Origin: Casuarina equisetifolia | Lineage: Eukaryota > Streptophyta > Magnoliopsida > Fagales > Casuarinaceae | NCBI GenBank assembly: GCA_028551475.1 | Contig: CM052357.1 | Location: 24,945,745-25,009,744 of the forward strand | Reading direction: 5' to 3' | Length of the DNA: 64,000 bases | The notes under the pieces: model-generated | What the model saw: the letters and a program-made list of their open reading frames with translations, nothing else | Told to the model about the DNA's origin: nothing | Databases searched by the model: none | Part shown: positions 1 through 12,800 of the stretch, one piece after another | Layout of the letters: each line of letters opens with the position of its first letter | How positions within the stretch are numbered: the first letter of the stretch is position 1 | Translations under genes and position numbers: made by a program

Positions 1-531
1 CTAAAACTCAGTTCATTTCCTGGAGCCCTGTATTTCTTAGGTGGAGCCAGCCCTCCCATCCCTGTCATTTTTTCTTTTCTAGCTGTAATTTTTGTTTTTA
101 GTTTTTGGTGTTGTCTTTTTTTACTCTCATACTTGGTATTCTAGTATAGCTTTTCATTGCACATGAAACAATTTAATTGGGGTTGCGTGTAGAAAAGCTA
201 ATTGGCACCTTTATTATTGAATTTTAAATGAAAATATTAGTGGGAGAATGTGTTTGTTGCAAAATATAGATAATCAATTATGGCAATTACAAAAATCAGA
301 TCTATATTTGTTGCAAAGCCAAAATATGGTGCAATTTCTTGTGTTTATATTTGTTTATGCTCTTACATCTGTCTCATTTCTCTCTTGTTCTTTATATATG
401 TATGTATGCTATTCTTTTTTCGCTCTCTAGCTTGTACATTATTAATATAGGATACATGCAAATTTCTTTTGTTTATCATTCTATTTGTCTCACCTTATGT
501 TTTCCTTATTGTGTTTTTAACCATGACACAG

Positions 532-3500
532 CCTTGCTTACTCTATGAGAAAAATGATGGCAGATAAGGCCTTGGTATGTAATTGATGGAACTTTCAATC
601 CATTGTCTTATTTTGACCTTAAATAGCATACACATGCACGCATGTGTTATGCTTGTCTATTTTTGTAACATAAGACATGCTGCAGGTGCGAAGACTTTCT
701 GCATGTGAGACTATGGGCTCTGCCACAACTATATGCAGTGATAAGACTGGAACCTTAACTTTGAATCAGGTGAATTGTTAAGCCGTTGATCAATTAAATC
801 TCTTGCTCTTCAGAAGTGCTTTCTAGTGGTTTGTTTCTTTGTTTTATGTTTTTTGCAGATTTTTGGAGCATGCTTGTTCTGTGTGTCTCTTTGTACCTGA
901 AATATGAAGCAAACATGTCTGGTTGTTATCAATTATGTCCGTTATAAATAAGTAAACATCTTACACATTTCTAGAATGTCTAATGCATAGCTAAATAAAG
1001 AGGACCATTAGTTAAATTGGTGTGTATGGTGGTAATTTCTGTAATGCAGCTGGATTATTTTGGACAAAAGCTAAGTGAAGCTTTATTGCCCCTCCTTTCT
1101 CTTTTGGGAGGCCTGTTGGGCAGGTTGAGTTTCACTTAGCTGGCTGTACAGTTAAGCTGGTTAGAGCAGTGGGACTCTATATTTTGTGTTTCCTTTTTCT
1201 TTCTTTTTTGTTTATGCTTATTGATTGTGGCATTGTGTTTTATTGCTAGATGACCGTGGTTGAGGGATATGTTGGTGGGAAAAAAATTGATCCCCCAAAT
1301 AACAGGTCGGAGTTACCTCCCATGCTATCCTCTTTACTTATTGAAGGCATTGCACAGAATACAACTGGGCATGTCTATGTACCTGAGGTATGCTTTTTTT
1401 AAGGAGATGATTCTGCTAAAACTGAAGTAGCAAAGTGGTCTGCATGATAATAATGCTATAACGGGTACACTGCAGGGTGGTGGAGAGTTGGAGGTTTCTG
1501 GATCACCAACAGAGAAGGCCATTCTTCAATGGGGACTTGAGGTTCACTCTCTAACTATATGCCATTTCCAGCTTCTCTGGTGAATTTACTTTTTGGGACT
1601 GATAAAAATGATGGGTATCTTTCTTCATAGCTGGGGATGAATTTTGAGGCTATCAGGTCAGAATCTTCAGTTGTTCATGCTTTCCCTTTCAACTCAGACA
1701 AAAAGCGAGGTGGCATTGCCCTGCGACTGGTAATGGAATACTGCTTTCTGTTTACTGGTCACGATTGCATGACCTTAATGGTGATTGTATTGCTTCTAAT
1801 TTTGAATATTAACACTAGATTAAAATCCACAAACAGGAAGTAAAGCTTGACATCTTTATGTTGCTACCTTTCTTGTCAATCTACATTCTTAATTCTGGAT
1901 TTGAACTGAAGTTATTTTATAGAATGATTGTATTTAATTAATGCAACTATTTTCCCTTTTTTCTTCTGTGATGCTTAATGATTTCTTACCTCTAAAACTC
2001 AAGGTATGATAATATTTTTGGCCATGGCTGCTTACAGAACTATAGTCGTGCTTCAGTAGCAAGAGTTTTAAATGTTTTTGGTACATTTAAATTAGTCGCA
2101 TTATGTTGAGTTGGTCTTTTTATTGACTAATGTGGCATAAGTAGTTGATAGATATTATTTGTATTGATTTACTTGCATCTGGAGTTGATGGGTAACTCTC
2201 TGACAATTGATTTTGACGCTATCTTTTGCCTAATACTGCATGTTTACAAAACAATTGTGATTGCTTCCTTCTATATTTCCCTGGAGGAACGCAAATCTAG
2301 CATTGGTAGATTAAAATTGTATAGGATACCCAGGTTTTATGGTTTATGCCTGATATGCTTTGTCTATCAACCAAAAAAAACTTGGAACCGTTGTTTTTGA
2401 AGCTCATATTGATGGAGAAAGTATTAATACTGATCATGGAGAAAGTATGCAACTTGGTAGCATACAAGATGCTTCCATTGAAAGCAAGGAAAATTGTGAT
2501 ATGAAAGCTGTTTCAATGGGGATGATTTTTTTATTTAGCAAGACTGGATAAGAAACATAACCTGGGAAATAGCCTAAGTTCTCCTTCTATAGCTCTTTGT
2601 CATGATCTATGTGATAGTTCTACAATTAAACCGGTAAAGATGTGTTTGTGGTCCAAATGAATTTTTCCTTTTTTTTTTTGGGTGCATTTGACAAAACAGT
2701 GTCAGTAGTTGCTTATAATTGTTTACTTTGCTATATTTCCAGCCCAATTCACAAGTTCATATTCATTGGAAAGGGGCTGCTGAAATAGTTTTGGAATGTT
2801 GCACGAGTTATCTTGATGCAAATGATCAGTTGGTAGCAATGGGCGAAGATGAGGTTTGCCAGTCTACTTCTTAAGATGTGCTATTTGTATAATGGTAGTT
2901 GAATTGGTCGTTATGTTATATCAGTATCTTGGATTTTCATTTTTCTCTTTTCCAGCTTGGATGGCAATCATGCATTAAATAATTTTGATCTTGGAAGAAA
3001 TGCCGATCTAAATTTTAGCTTGAGATATGTTAGGAATTCTGCTTCTCTTCAAATATTATGGTATTTATTAGTATATAAATTTGTATGTGTAGTGTCAGTA
3101 TAGGAACTTCACTTTTACCTTGTTGCTTCAGTGAAATCCAATTGGTCTACAGGTAATTCGTTTTAAGGAAGCTATTGAAAATATGGCAGCTCGTAGTTTG
3201 CGTTGTGTTGCAATTGCATATAGGTCATATGAAACAGAAAAGGTTCCACTTAATGAAGAGCAACTAGCAGGGTGGGCATTACCTGAGGATGACCTTGTGC
3301 TGCTGGCTATTGTAGGCATAAAGGTATTATTTTCAACAGAAACTTACTCAATACATGCATATATATCTAGAATTGCGGTATCTTATCATTGTGGTCCCAA
3401 GATTGTGCCATCTTCTCACTTTAGGGAGTGTCAATGTAATAGATTTTCTGGCAAACTTCTTTAAAAGTTCATAATATCCTTAGGGTTTTGTATGAGAGTT

Positions 3501-6500
3501 CTACACAACTTGCAAGTGTGACCTCCTGCATCTGCGAAAATGGAATGGACAGTCAATTTATTATCTGGGGACCATCAAGTGGCATAGAAAAATTTGTCAT
3601 TACGGGAGTTGTATTGGTAATGTCAAATAAGATACTAAAATGCTACTGGGCTGTATTGCCACTCTGCAAATGTTGTATAACAACTTTAATTTTCTGAAAA
3701 CTTTATAATATTCGATCAGCTCTCCATTAGAATAGCAATTGCACGTATAAATTCTGTCTCCATAGAATATGTGTTTATATGAGTATGAAATTCATGGGAG
3801 ATCCTTGCTTGAACCCTTATGTTTAAAACCCTAGGGTCAATTAGATAGTTACTAAAGTACTTGTCTACACCTGGATCACCCATTCCCCATTTGTTAATGC
3901 ATTGACTACTTTAGCTGGATTGCTTTGTGGCGTCACTCCCAGTGTCTCACACGGTCCAGCCATGACCTTAGCTCTTGGGTTTTTCCTATTAAGACGGCTT
4001 GTATTTGAGGTGTCATCTAAAATTCCTATAGAATGTTTTACTCAAAAGTGTTTTACTCGAAGTGTGTTACTTTGCTGTCATCTTTTGAATTTGATTCCTT
4101 TGTTGACGCTATACTTACTTAGATAATTCAATTCAGGATCCATGTCGCCCTGGCGTCAAAAACTCTGTGCAACTATGCCAAAATGCTGGTGTTAAGGTAC
4201 TTTCTTCTGTTTGAAATTTCTTACTTGCTTGTGATGTTGAAGGCGTTTTCTGTTGTTGGTTATATGGGTTACACTAAGCTTGCTAATTTTAAGAGTTCTA
4301 CCTGGCTAAGGATTTATTTTATATGAATCTTCAATGCTAAGAATGACATTGAATTCCTTTTATTTTTGAATTGATTGGTGCTTCTATGATGTGGGTACTG
4401 TTCTACACAGAAGACCTCTCTCACTTTTCACTTTCATCTGGATCCTAATGTTAGCCAAAAAATGCTTCTGTAGTAAAGCATATGGTGATTCTTTTGATTG
4501 GGTTAAGTGATGTTTGCTTTCGCACAAACTATAACATATGCTAGGGTATATTGGTGCTACGGGCAAAATCAGTACTTTCGAAGTTTCCGTGCTAATTACA
4601 TATGTGGATTGGTTGGTGAGCTCAGATTCAGTCTTATGAGCTCCGTAGCTTTAAGTTCCTTTACAAATGCTGTTTAAATGATTGCTCTTTCTTGCTGAAA
4701 CTCCTACTTTTTGGCTCATCTTTTGAGGGGAGAAGAAGTCATGTCTTACTAGAGGAAATATTTCATTTTCGTTCCTTAAGCAAATATGCACAGAAACAAA
4801 GAGGTATACACACTCATGAATGCTCGCAGACCAAATATGCAACATTGTTGATTGGTGGGGGCTTTTTGTGTTTAGCTGATAGTGACTAGAAAGAAAAATT
4901 CGGTTGATTTATGCACACAGGTAGAGATGACCAAAATAGAATTTCACTAACAGCAAATACAGTGCAATAGAGAGTAAGAGGTACTCAATGAGTAGCTGCT
5001 AGTACTTTTCTATTGGAAAGAAGTTTGTAAACCCCAGGCACCAATATCTACACATAGGGCTCGAGTGTCACACTCTTTGCTCTGGTGTTGGATTACAATC
5101 TCCATTTAGGAATTATCCACCCTCTTGTTTCATTACTTTTTGAGCAAAAACATAGATAAAGATAATATGCTTACGTATAAGCAGCTACGCAATGCATCCA
5201 TAGTACTGATTGCAATACAACTGTATCATCGTGTCTGGGCTCCCCACTGTTGCATCATTTTATGTCTTGTATCTGATGTCTATAATCTTGGGCGATCATG
5301 GGTTAGAAGTTTAGTGTAACAACTGCTACGGCAGCAAATATGTGAACCACTGCTAGATTTATCTGTTAAATGAATTCTTTTCCTTAATTTTTTCTCTTTT
5401 TTGGGATTTCATCTTCACAAATTATTCCTCGTTTGGTGCTGTTTTGGGTGCCTACTTCCTTGCTAGGACGATATTGATGTGTTAGTATGCCATGAATGTA
5501 ACCCCCATGTAAACATTACACAAAGTATTGAATGTATCACTTTTTCTCCGACCTCGCAGGTGCGCATGGTCACTGGTGACAATCTAAAAACTGCAAGAGC
5601 AATAGCGTTGGAATGTGGAATACTAGGTTCAGATGCTGATGCTACTGAGCCAAATCTCATTGAAGGAAGGGTATTTCGCGAGTTAACAGATACAGAGAGA
5701 GAAAAAATTGCAGATCAGATATCTGTATGATCCACCACATTTTTTTTTTTTTTTTTGTGTGCGCGTGTGTGTATGCTATGTAGTCCAATTTTTGTGGACA
5801 ATATTTCAAATATGGTAGAAAGATTAACCTTCTTGTCCAATGCATAGGTAATGGGGCGGTCTTCTCCCAATGACAAGCTTTTGCTTGTGCAAGCGTTGAG
5901 AAAAAGGGGACACGTTGTTGCTGTAACTGGGGATGGCACTAATGATGCCCCTGCTCTCCACGAGGTTCTGACAACATACTGTGTCTCTTATTCTTCTCAT
6001 CATATGGAGTCTTCTGTTTGACCTCATATTTTTTGTGATGATTTTCGTTGTTCCTCCTAGCATTATTGTCTATAGATTAACCTGGGAATGAAGTTTGTAG
6101 ATGAGCCTCTGTGATTATACATTTATAAATATTGTGGGATTTTGACCTTTTGCAATCTCCTAAAGTGGTTCTTGCTCGCTGGAAACACTGTTTTAAATTG
6201 TGTTTTCTCCAATGAGCAATAAAAGAGATCCTCTGAAACTTTGACGGTTTTGGCTTTTGAAGTGGAATGAATTAATTGTGGAGATGTGTTGTTTTGCTTG
6301 TAAAGTTTGATGCCTATAAGACAGGTTCTCTGCCCCTCCCCCTCTCCCATTTTCTTCACTATGGTTTTTTATTTCTCCATCTTGATTGGGGTATTCTCTT
6401 ATCTTGGAGTTTAGGCTGACATTGGTCTTGCAATGGGTATTGCGGGGACAGAGGTTGCTAAAGAGAGCTCAGATATCATTATTTTGGATGACAATTTTGC

Positions 6501-9189
6501 ATCCGTTGTAAAGGTCAGTCTTCTTATATTTGATATAACTTTTCTGACTCTCAAATTGTCCTTTTAAAAGACAGCAGAATTGGGAATTACTAGTTCATAG
6601 GCTTGTTATTTGGTTTATCCAGGCTAGAATCATCAGTTTTGATTTTGAAAACAATATTTTGTTTTGTCTTCTGGTGTAGGTTGTGAGATGGGGGCGGTCT
6701 GTATATGCAAATATACAAAAATTCATTCAGTTTCAGCTGACAGTAAATGTGGCGGCTCTGATTATAAATGTTGTGGCAGCTGTTTCATCCGGTGATGTCC
6801 CACTAAATGCTGTGCAGGTGCGCTCTGTGTGTGTGTGTGTGTGTTTGTGTTGGAGCAATACACTATATTGATAGCTTCATGTCTCTTGCTCTTTGCATAG
6901 CTTCTCTGGGTCAATCTTATCATGGATACTCTTGGAGCTCTTGCATTAGCTACTGAACCACCAACTGATCACCTGATGCACAGGCCCCCAGTTGGTCGAA
7001 GGTAACAATGTTTTGATGATGGGGGCTTCACTTTTATTCTGGTTTTCTTTGAAATAAATTTCGCCTATTATGTTTGCATTTTACATTATGGTATGTGAAT
7101 CTGGCCATTTTCGAAAAGCTATGCCTTGTTTGGATCAGGAATGGCTTGAAGATGTAATGTTATTTATTTGAATGTTTGCCTCATCTTTGGAAATTCTTTG
7201 ATTACCTTTGAATGGTAAGCCAAATTCTGCATCAATCAATCTCTTTCCAGGACCAGCCAGGAAGCATTATCCCTTCCTTTTTGTTTTTAATTTTCTTTCC
7301 GAGCTCTTCTATAAAATGTTAATTGTTGGTACCGTGTATTTTCTTCCCGGATGGCTGTGCAAAGTAGTCTGATGTTTTGTTGTCTGTTTCCCAGGGAACC
7401 TCTTATAACAAACATCATGTGGAGGAACTTGTTGGTACAGGTATTGGCATTTTGTGTTGAACATTACTTAAGTTACTGTTTGGGGATCCAAGTCATTAGC
7501 AGTGTGTTTCATTGTCTGTCACATAATTGCCTTCTTGTGAGGTTGCAGGCTGTATATCAAGTGAGCGTCTTGCTTGTCCTTAATTTCCGGGGTAGCAGTT
7601 TACTGCATTTGAATGGTTCAAGCGAACATGTCACCAAACTGAAGAATACGTTGATATTCAATTCCTTTGTCCTTTGTCAGGTACTTTTAACTCGCCAAGT
7701 TCTCTCTCTTCTAATGTGATAGTTGCTTGAACATTGTTTGGTGCATATTTACTTACGTAAAGCAAATAACCATTCCTTAAGGTCCTCTAGCTAGGTTATT
7801 AAGATTGATTTGCAGTATACTCTGGGCATTTTGACCTGCATGCCTTCCTTGACTACTTGATTTGAACTTGAGAGAACTGAGATGCAATCACTCGTCTGGC
7901 TCCAGTCCTGCTCCAGACAAATGAACAACAAAAACTGGTTTACGACTATGTAGGTGAAACTCAGTATGGTCATGGCCCTCAATATCTTTCATACTTCTTC
8001 AGGAAGTTACTTTAATCTTTGTATATTCAAAAGAGAATTACGCTGTGCTACTGGGAAAAATAATCTTATCCCTGTTATTCCTTTCCTGTTCTTGTATTTT
8101 TTTCTACACATGCTAAAAGTCAGAAATTACTACGATAAATGATGTTTATATGCTTATGTAAGATGAATGTGCACACATGCCATGGGAACACGTGCAAATT
8201 TATATGAGGTACAGATTTCTTAGGGTATTGGAGACATTTACTTCCACTTGAGTACCTACATACATGTCAGTGGTCATTAAAATGTCTTCATCATCCTTAA
8301 TTAGTTTTTATCTGCAAGCTTTCCCTCGTGGGATTCATTTTTGCCTGTGAAGTTAGGGAGCTCGGCTGATCTCTCACTCCTTAGGGAGTAAACATATGTA
8401 TTGAATGTTCTTTGCCAGAGTAAGCTTATAAACGATACAATTGCTCCTACTGCAGATTTTCAATGAATTTAATGCACGGAAGCCAGATGAATTGAATGTA
8501 TTCAAAGGGATTACCAAGAACTACCTTTTCATGGGAATAGTGGCAGTAACTCTTGTGCTTCAGGTGAGACTTGTCTAGATTTTAACCTGCATTGTTGCCT
8601 ATATGATCTTGCTTAGACTTCATATCTCGTGCTCCTTATTAGGTCATTATCGTCGAGTTTCTTGGGAAGTTTGCCTCAACAGTAAGGTTGAGTTGGTCAA
8701 AGTGGTTGATCTCCATCGTTATTGGTTTTCTAAGGTTAGTTTGTCATAATATGAAGTTTCATTTAAAAGGTTATACTTCCAATGAGAGCATCTTGGTTCT
8801 TGACCCCTTTGATCGGGAAATTTTCTTCAAAATGATTTTTCTGTTTATGTTTTCTTGGATGATCATTGGCAAGCATAGAAGGTTTATCTAACTATTCTGA
8901 AAGGAAATCATCGAGAAAACCCTATGCAAGAATTATCATGGGAGCTTAATTTCGTTTTTCCGCTTAAACTAATCGAACTCTTTCTCTAAAATACAGTTGG
9001 CCCCTTGCCGCTGTTGGGAAACTGATACCTGTTCCTGAAACTCCTGTCAGTAAGCTTTTCAGTAGATTATGTCGACGAACACGAAGTAAGAGAGCGTAAT
9101 TATTTCCTCTTTGTGGTGTAGTCAAACTTTTGTTGGTTTCTTAAATATTAGTTGTTTGGTTCTGTCTTACAGCGGGATCCAATCGATAA
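532..9189 (+). CDS. ACA10: Autoinhibited plasma-membrane-type Ca2+-ATPase (ACA8/9/10 group), 3' part, multi-exon
   Basis: Calmodulin-regulated P-type IIB pump that exports Ca2+ from the cytosol. Exons read by frame and GT-AG sites: 532-574, 686-769, 1250-1387, 1476-1541, 1631-1729, 2743-2853, 3153-3323, 4137-4196, 5560-5724, 5848-5964, 6415-6513, 6680-6817, 6901-7001, 7395-7440, 7549-7680, 8456-8563, 8643-8734 and 8997 onward. Every junction keeps frame, giving about 620 residues of a family usually near 1,070. Visible in order: [19 protein letters not shown], phosphorylation motif [14 protein letters not shown] in the nucleotide-binding domain, MVTGDN, hinge [11 protein letters not shown], then membrane helices TM5 to TM10. 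The N-terminal autoinhibitory/calmodulin region and TM1-4 lie before the window. The C-terminus is ambiguous: read-through from 8997 stops at 9099, while a good donor at 9086 joined to an acceptor at 9172 gives an ending TGSNR with stop 9187-9189. I used the spliced end. The choice of ACA10 over ACA8/9 rests on gene order. Confidence 0.93.
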
Positions 9190-9807
9190 GGGATGAGAAG
9201 TTGATGGGCAATTGTATCTCGCCGACAATATGGTTTATTTGTTTTACGTTTGATTGAACCATCTCCAGCAAATCAAGTGAATACAAGCACTCCGCCCTCT
9301 TCCTTTTTTGTATTCTCCAACAGAGCGGGTTTTTTTTCACGTTCTTCTGGACTAAAACTTTGTGCAGCCATATTACCTGGAAGTGTCACCAAGTATCTTT
9401 ACACAGTGAAGCCTTTTGGCATCATTGGATTTACTGTACAAATGGTTTCGAGGGAATTCTTGGACCAAATGTTTACGTACATTTCTCATGCTATATTTTG
9501 GATGGAACATCAACTCACTTCGTTGAATGACATAGGTTTGCTTAGCGTGCGTACTAATGTTCTTGTGAATTCGAATCAGAAACTTTGCGAAATGCTTTAA
9601 GCAAATTCTATATTTCCTTGATAATAGAGATCGCTTGCTTTTTTCTTATAAATATACTGACGCCAACAACTCATTATGGTAACCATTCAAATGTTCATCA
9701 TAGGACTAGTAATAACACCAGCACATCGAACCCTACTTATTTAAAGGTTTTGCTTCTAATGGCCCGTCCTCTCGAACATCTTTTAATTACTGGCCCCCCG
9801 GCGGTAC
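9190..9807. other. Convergent 3' flanks of the Ca2+-ATPase and CMO-like genes
   Basis: This ~620-bp gap separates two stop codons that face each other, so it should hold both 3' UTRs. The 9250-9600 open frame has no recognisable domain and lies where the ATPase 3' UTR is expected. I see no separate gene here. Confidence 0.6.
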
Positions 9808-12800
9808 CTATTCCTTGGCCGAGTCCCTAAGACGATCGTTGGTAAGGCTTTGATGAAGCAGAGCATGGAAATGGTGCATGGCAGTCTCAACAGTAGGAGC
9901 ATATCTACCGACAGAGTATGCGGGTGATTCAAGCCCCTTTTGAACGGCTTCGCATAGCAAAACATCTTCCATCTGCCAAATTTTTCTCAGCCAACAGCAT
10001 CAGCCCCCAGTACTGTTATACTTGCAATAATATCCAATTTGAAGGACTAGAAAAATAGACCATACCTGCACTCTTTCACTTTCTTCTAAACTTCTCTCTA
10101 TGAAATCATTGTCATCCTGGCGTGAGAGAGGAAAAGGGAAAGGTATGTCTCATGAACATGGCAAGTGTTTTTGCACATTATAAGACAATGCGTATTTTCT
10201 GAAATCTCCCTTAACTAACTCTTTCTTTTTTCTATGCCTATGTATTTGGTTTTGAAGATGGGGGAGCCAAATTTATTTAAATAACTATCTGAAATCGCAT
10301 TTATGAAAACAGAACAAAGGAATTAAGAATGTTGGATAAATTTTTACAAATGATGGTTACCTATCTGGAAGAGCCGCAATCCTAATGTGGCAGCCAACAA
10401 AGATTTGGTTCTCATGCATTCACAGCTAATAAACTGGCCTGACGGTCACGAATCACTCGCTCTTTATTTTTACCTATTTATAGTACCAGTTTTGTGATTA
10501 GTTACGGAACATGTTTTCATGACCAAATTGTCCTTTTCTACTTTGAAAGTATTATCGTAAACAATTCATAAAAACCATTTTCTGTAAGGAGGATATCTTA
10601 AAACTTCCTTAAATACAAAGTTGCAATTTTCTTTTTGAGAAATAAAAAAATCATTTTTGAAGACGATTGCCAGATGAATTCCCCCCCCCCCCCGCGACAT
10701 TCCTAAGATCTCCAGGCACTAAATCTTCCTAGCCACAGAGAAAAGCCATAAACAAATAGTTGGATATGCCAATATGAGATACTGGAAACCATATAAAAGT
10801 TTCTCATGATGTAATAAAAGATCCTTATGCAGATTCACCTATTTTAGGTTTTCAATAACATCAATGTAAAATTGGGATACAAACTGTACTAAAAATGTGA
10901 AAGCAAAAATATGATGTATGTATGTGCGTCACTACCTCTAGACTGGCATATATGTGTTACCATCATAAACATCCCAAAACCAGTTTCATCTTCAGGACAC
11001 GGCCAGAAGCAATCTAATCATATTACATTTGGCCAGCCTCCAGAAACTTTTGATTTAAGTTCAAGCAGAGTATCGATCACTGAACGGTTTTCTAAATTGT
11101 GATCCAACAGAAGAAGAAACAAACTTCTATATATTCTTCTATGGTTACAAATAAACTTCTCTCTATGGCTGGATGAGATCCAATTTATGACATGACATCA
11201 ATCTATATATTCTTCTATGGTTTTTGATATAGCTTTCTCCCATTATTGTTAGTGGAATAAGCTAGAGCTATTAGTTGATGGAATGGACTTACCTTAACAG
11301 AAGCTTCAATGAAGTAGTCAAATACCACTTTACATTTCCTGGGTCCTAATGGGAGAACCAGATTGGTGTCCATCCAAGGTCCATACCTAGAAGACCATCC
11401 ACAGAGCTCAACTTTTGAGGGGATACATATTACCTTAACCAATTCATGCAATTATCAAAAAGATCAACCACCACTTCTGATGATCAAGAAAGTACCTATT
11501 GATCATGAAGTTTGGATAAACAAAGGCATATAGAACTTCAGATCCAAGTCTATCGTAATTATCTTTATTCTCCATTGAGCCACCCTCACAACTCTGAATG
11601 CTAACCTTTTCAAAAATCTGTCACATCAATATTAAAACATTAGATACAAGAGAATCCTCTATAAATCTGAGAAATCAATTAACCAAATGCTAGGTTTCAT
11701 TACTCTGAGACCAATATTACCATAATTTTTCAACACTGAAAAAAAATCTCCAGAAAAGCAATAAGCAGTAAAAACGTACTTTAGTGGAGTAGGATTGAAA
11801 CTGAAGACCGAATGCTAAGCCTTTATGCGCATATGGTACATGATATCCACCATCTAAATAGTTGTCACAAAACACCTACAAGAATGACCGAATTAAAAAT
11901 AGTCATGGGACTGCAATCAACTTCATCAAACAAAACTACTAATACGTCATTTCTAATTTTCTGAAATGCTTAATTTTAAATTCTCAAATAGAAGAGACTT
12001 AACCTTTGTTAACAGTCTAGGAGATAAGCTTAACCATCAGATAAAGGGGGATATAGGGGATCAAAGGAAAAAGTTTCTTAACACTAGTGGCATTGTTGTC
12101 GTGGAGACATCATGAGAGGCCAAATTTTCAGGAGAGACTTATGTAGGAATATGATTTCAAGGTAAAGTTAGCAGATGACTATACCTTCCAGTTACACTCA
12201 ATAGTGTATTCCCGTCTACAAACAAAACTTAGGGAAGTATCAACTCCACCGGTACTCAATGTATTTGAGCAGCTACCAAGCCATTCATTGGCCACTATAT
12301 CACTGTCAGCTTCCTCCTGAGAAAGTATCTCTTCGTCCAAGTTGAGAAGAATGAATGGCCCCCATGTGGCTACTTCTATCGGTATAAGCCCAAACTCCTA
12401 CCCTCCATGACCAGAGAAGTGAGCTGAATTATCCCTCAATTTGGAAGATGATATACAAAAGAATTGGAATGTGATTGCTACAATTGGAATTTCACAGCAT
12501 ACATTTACATTGAAATTCCGTATTCCAGATATCCTAGTTGCCTTAACAAGCTTTCCATCCAATGCATATGTCCATGCCTGTAGAAAAGATTGGCCCTGCC
12601 TGTTATAATAAGGCAAGAAAATAAAATATAAAATAAACAGAATAAAGTATTATGACCCTATATTAATAGATTGATAGCTTAAAAGTGAATTAGTTTTCAA
12701 CAGTATAGATCCTATATGTTTTGGTTTTGCTAAGCAAGAAAAAAAAAAATGAAAAAGGCTTCAAAGGTTACTGAAACTGGTGTTTGAGGAAACAATTCAC

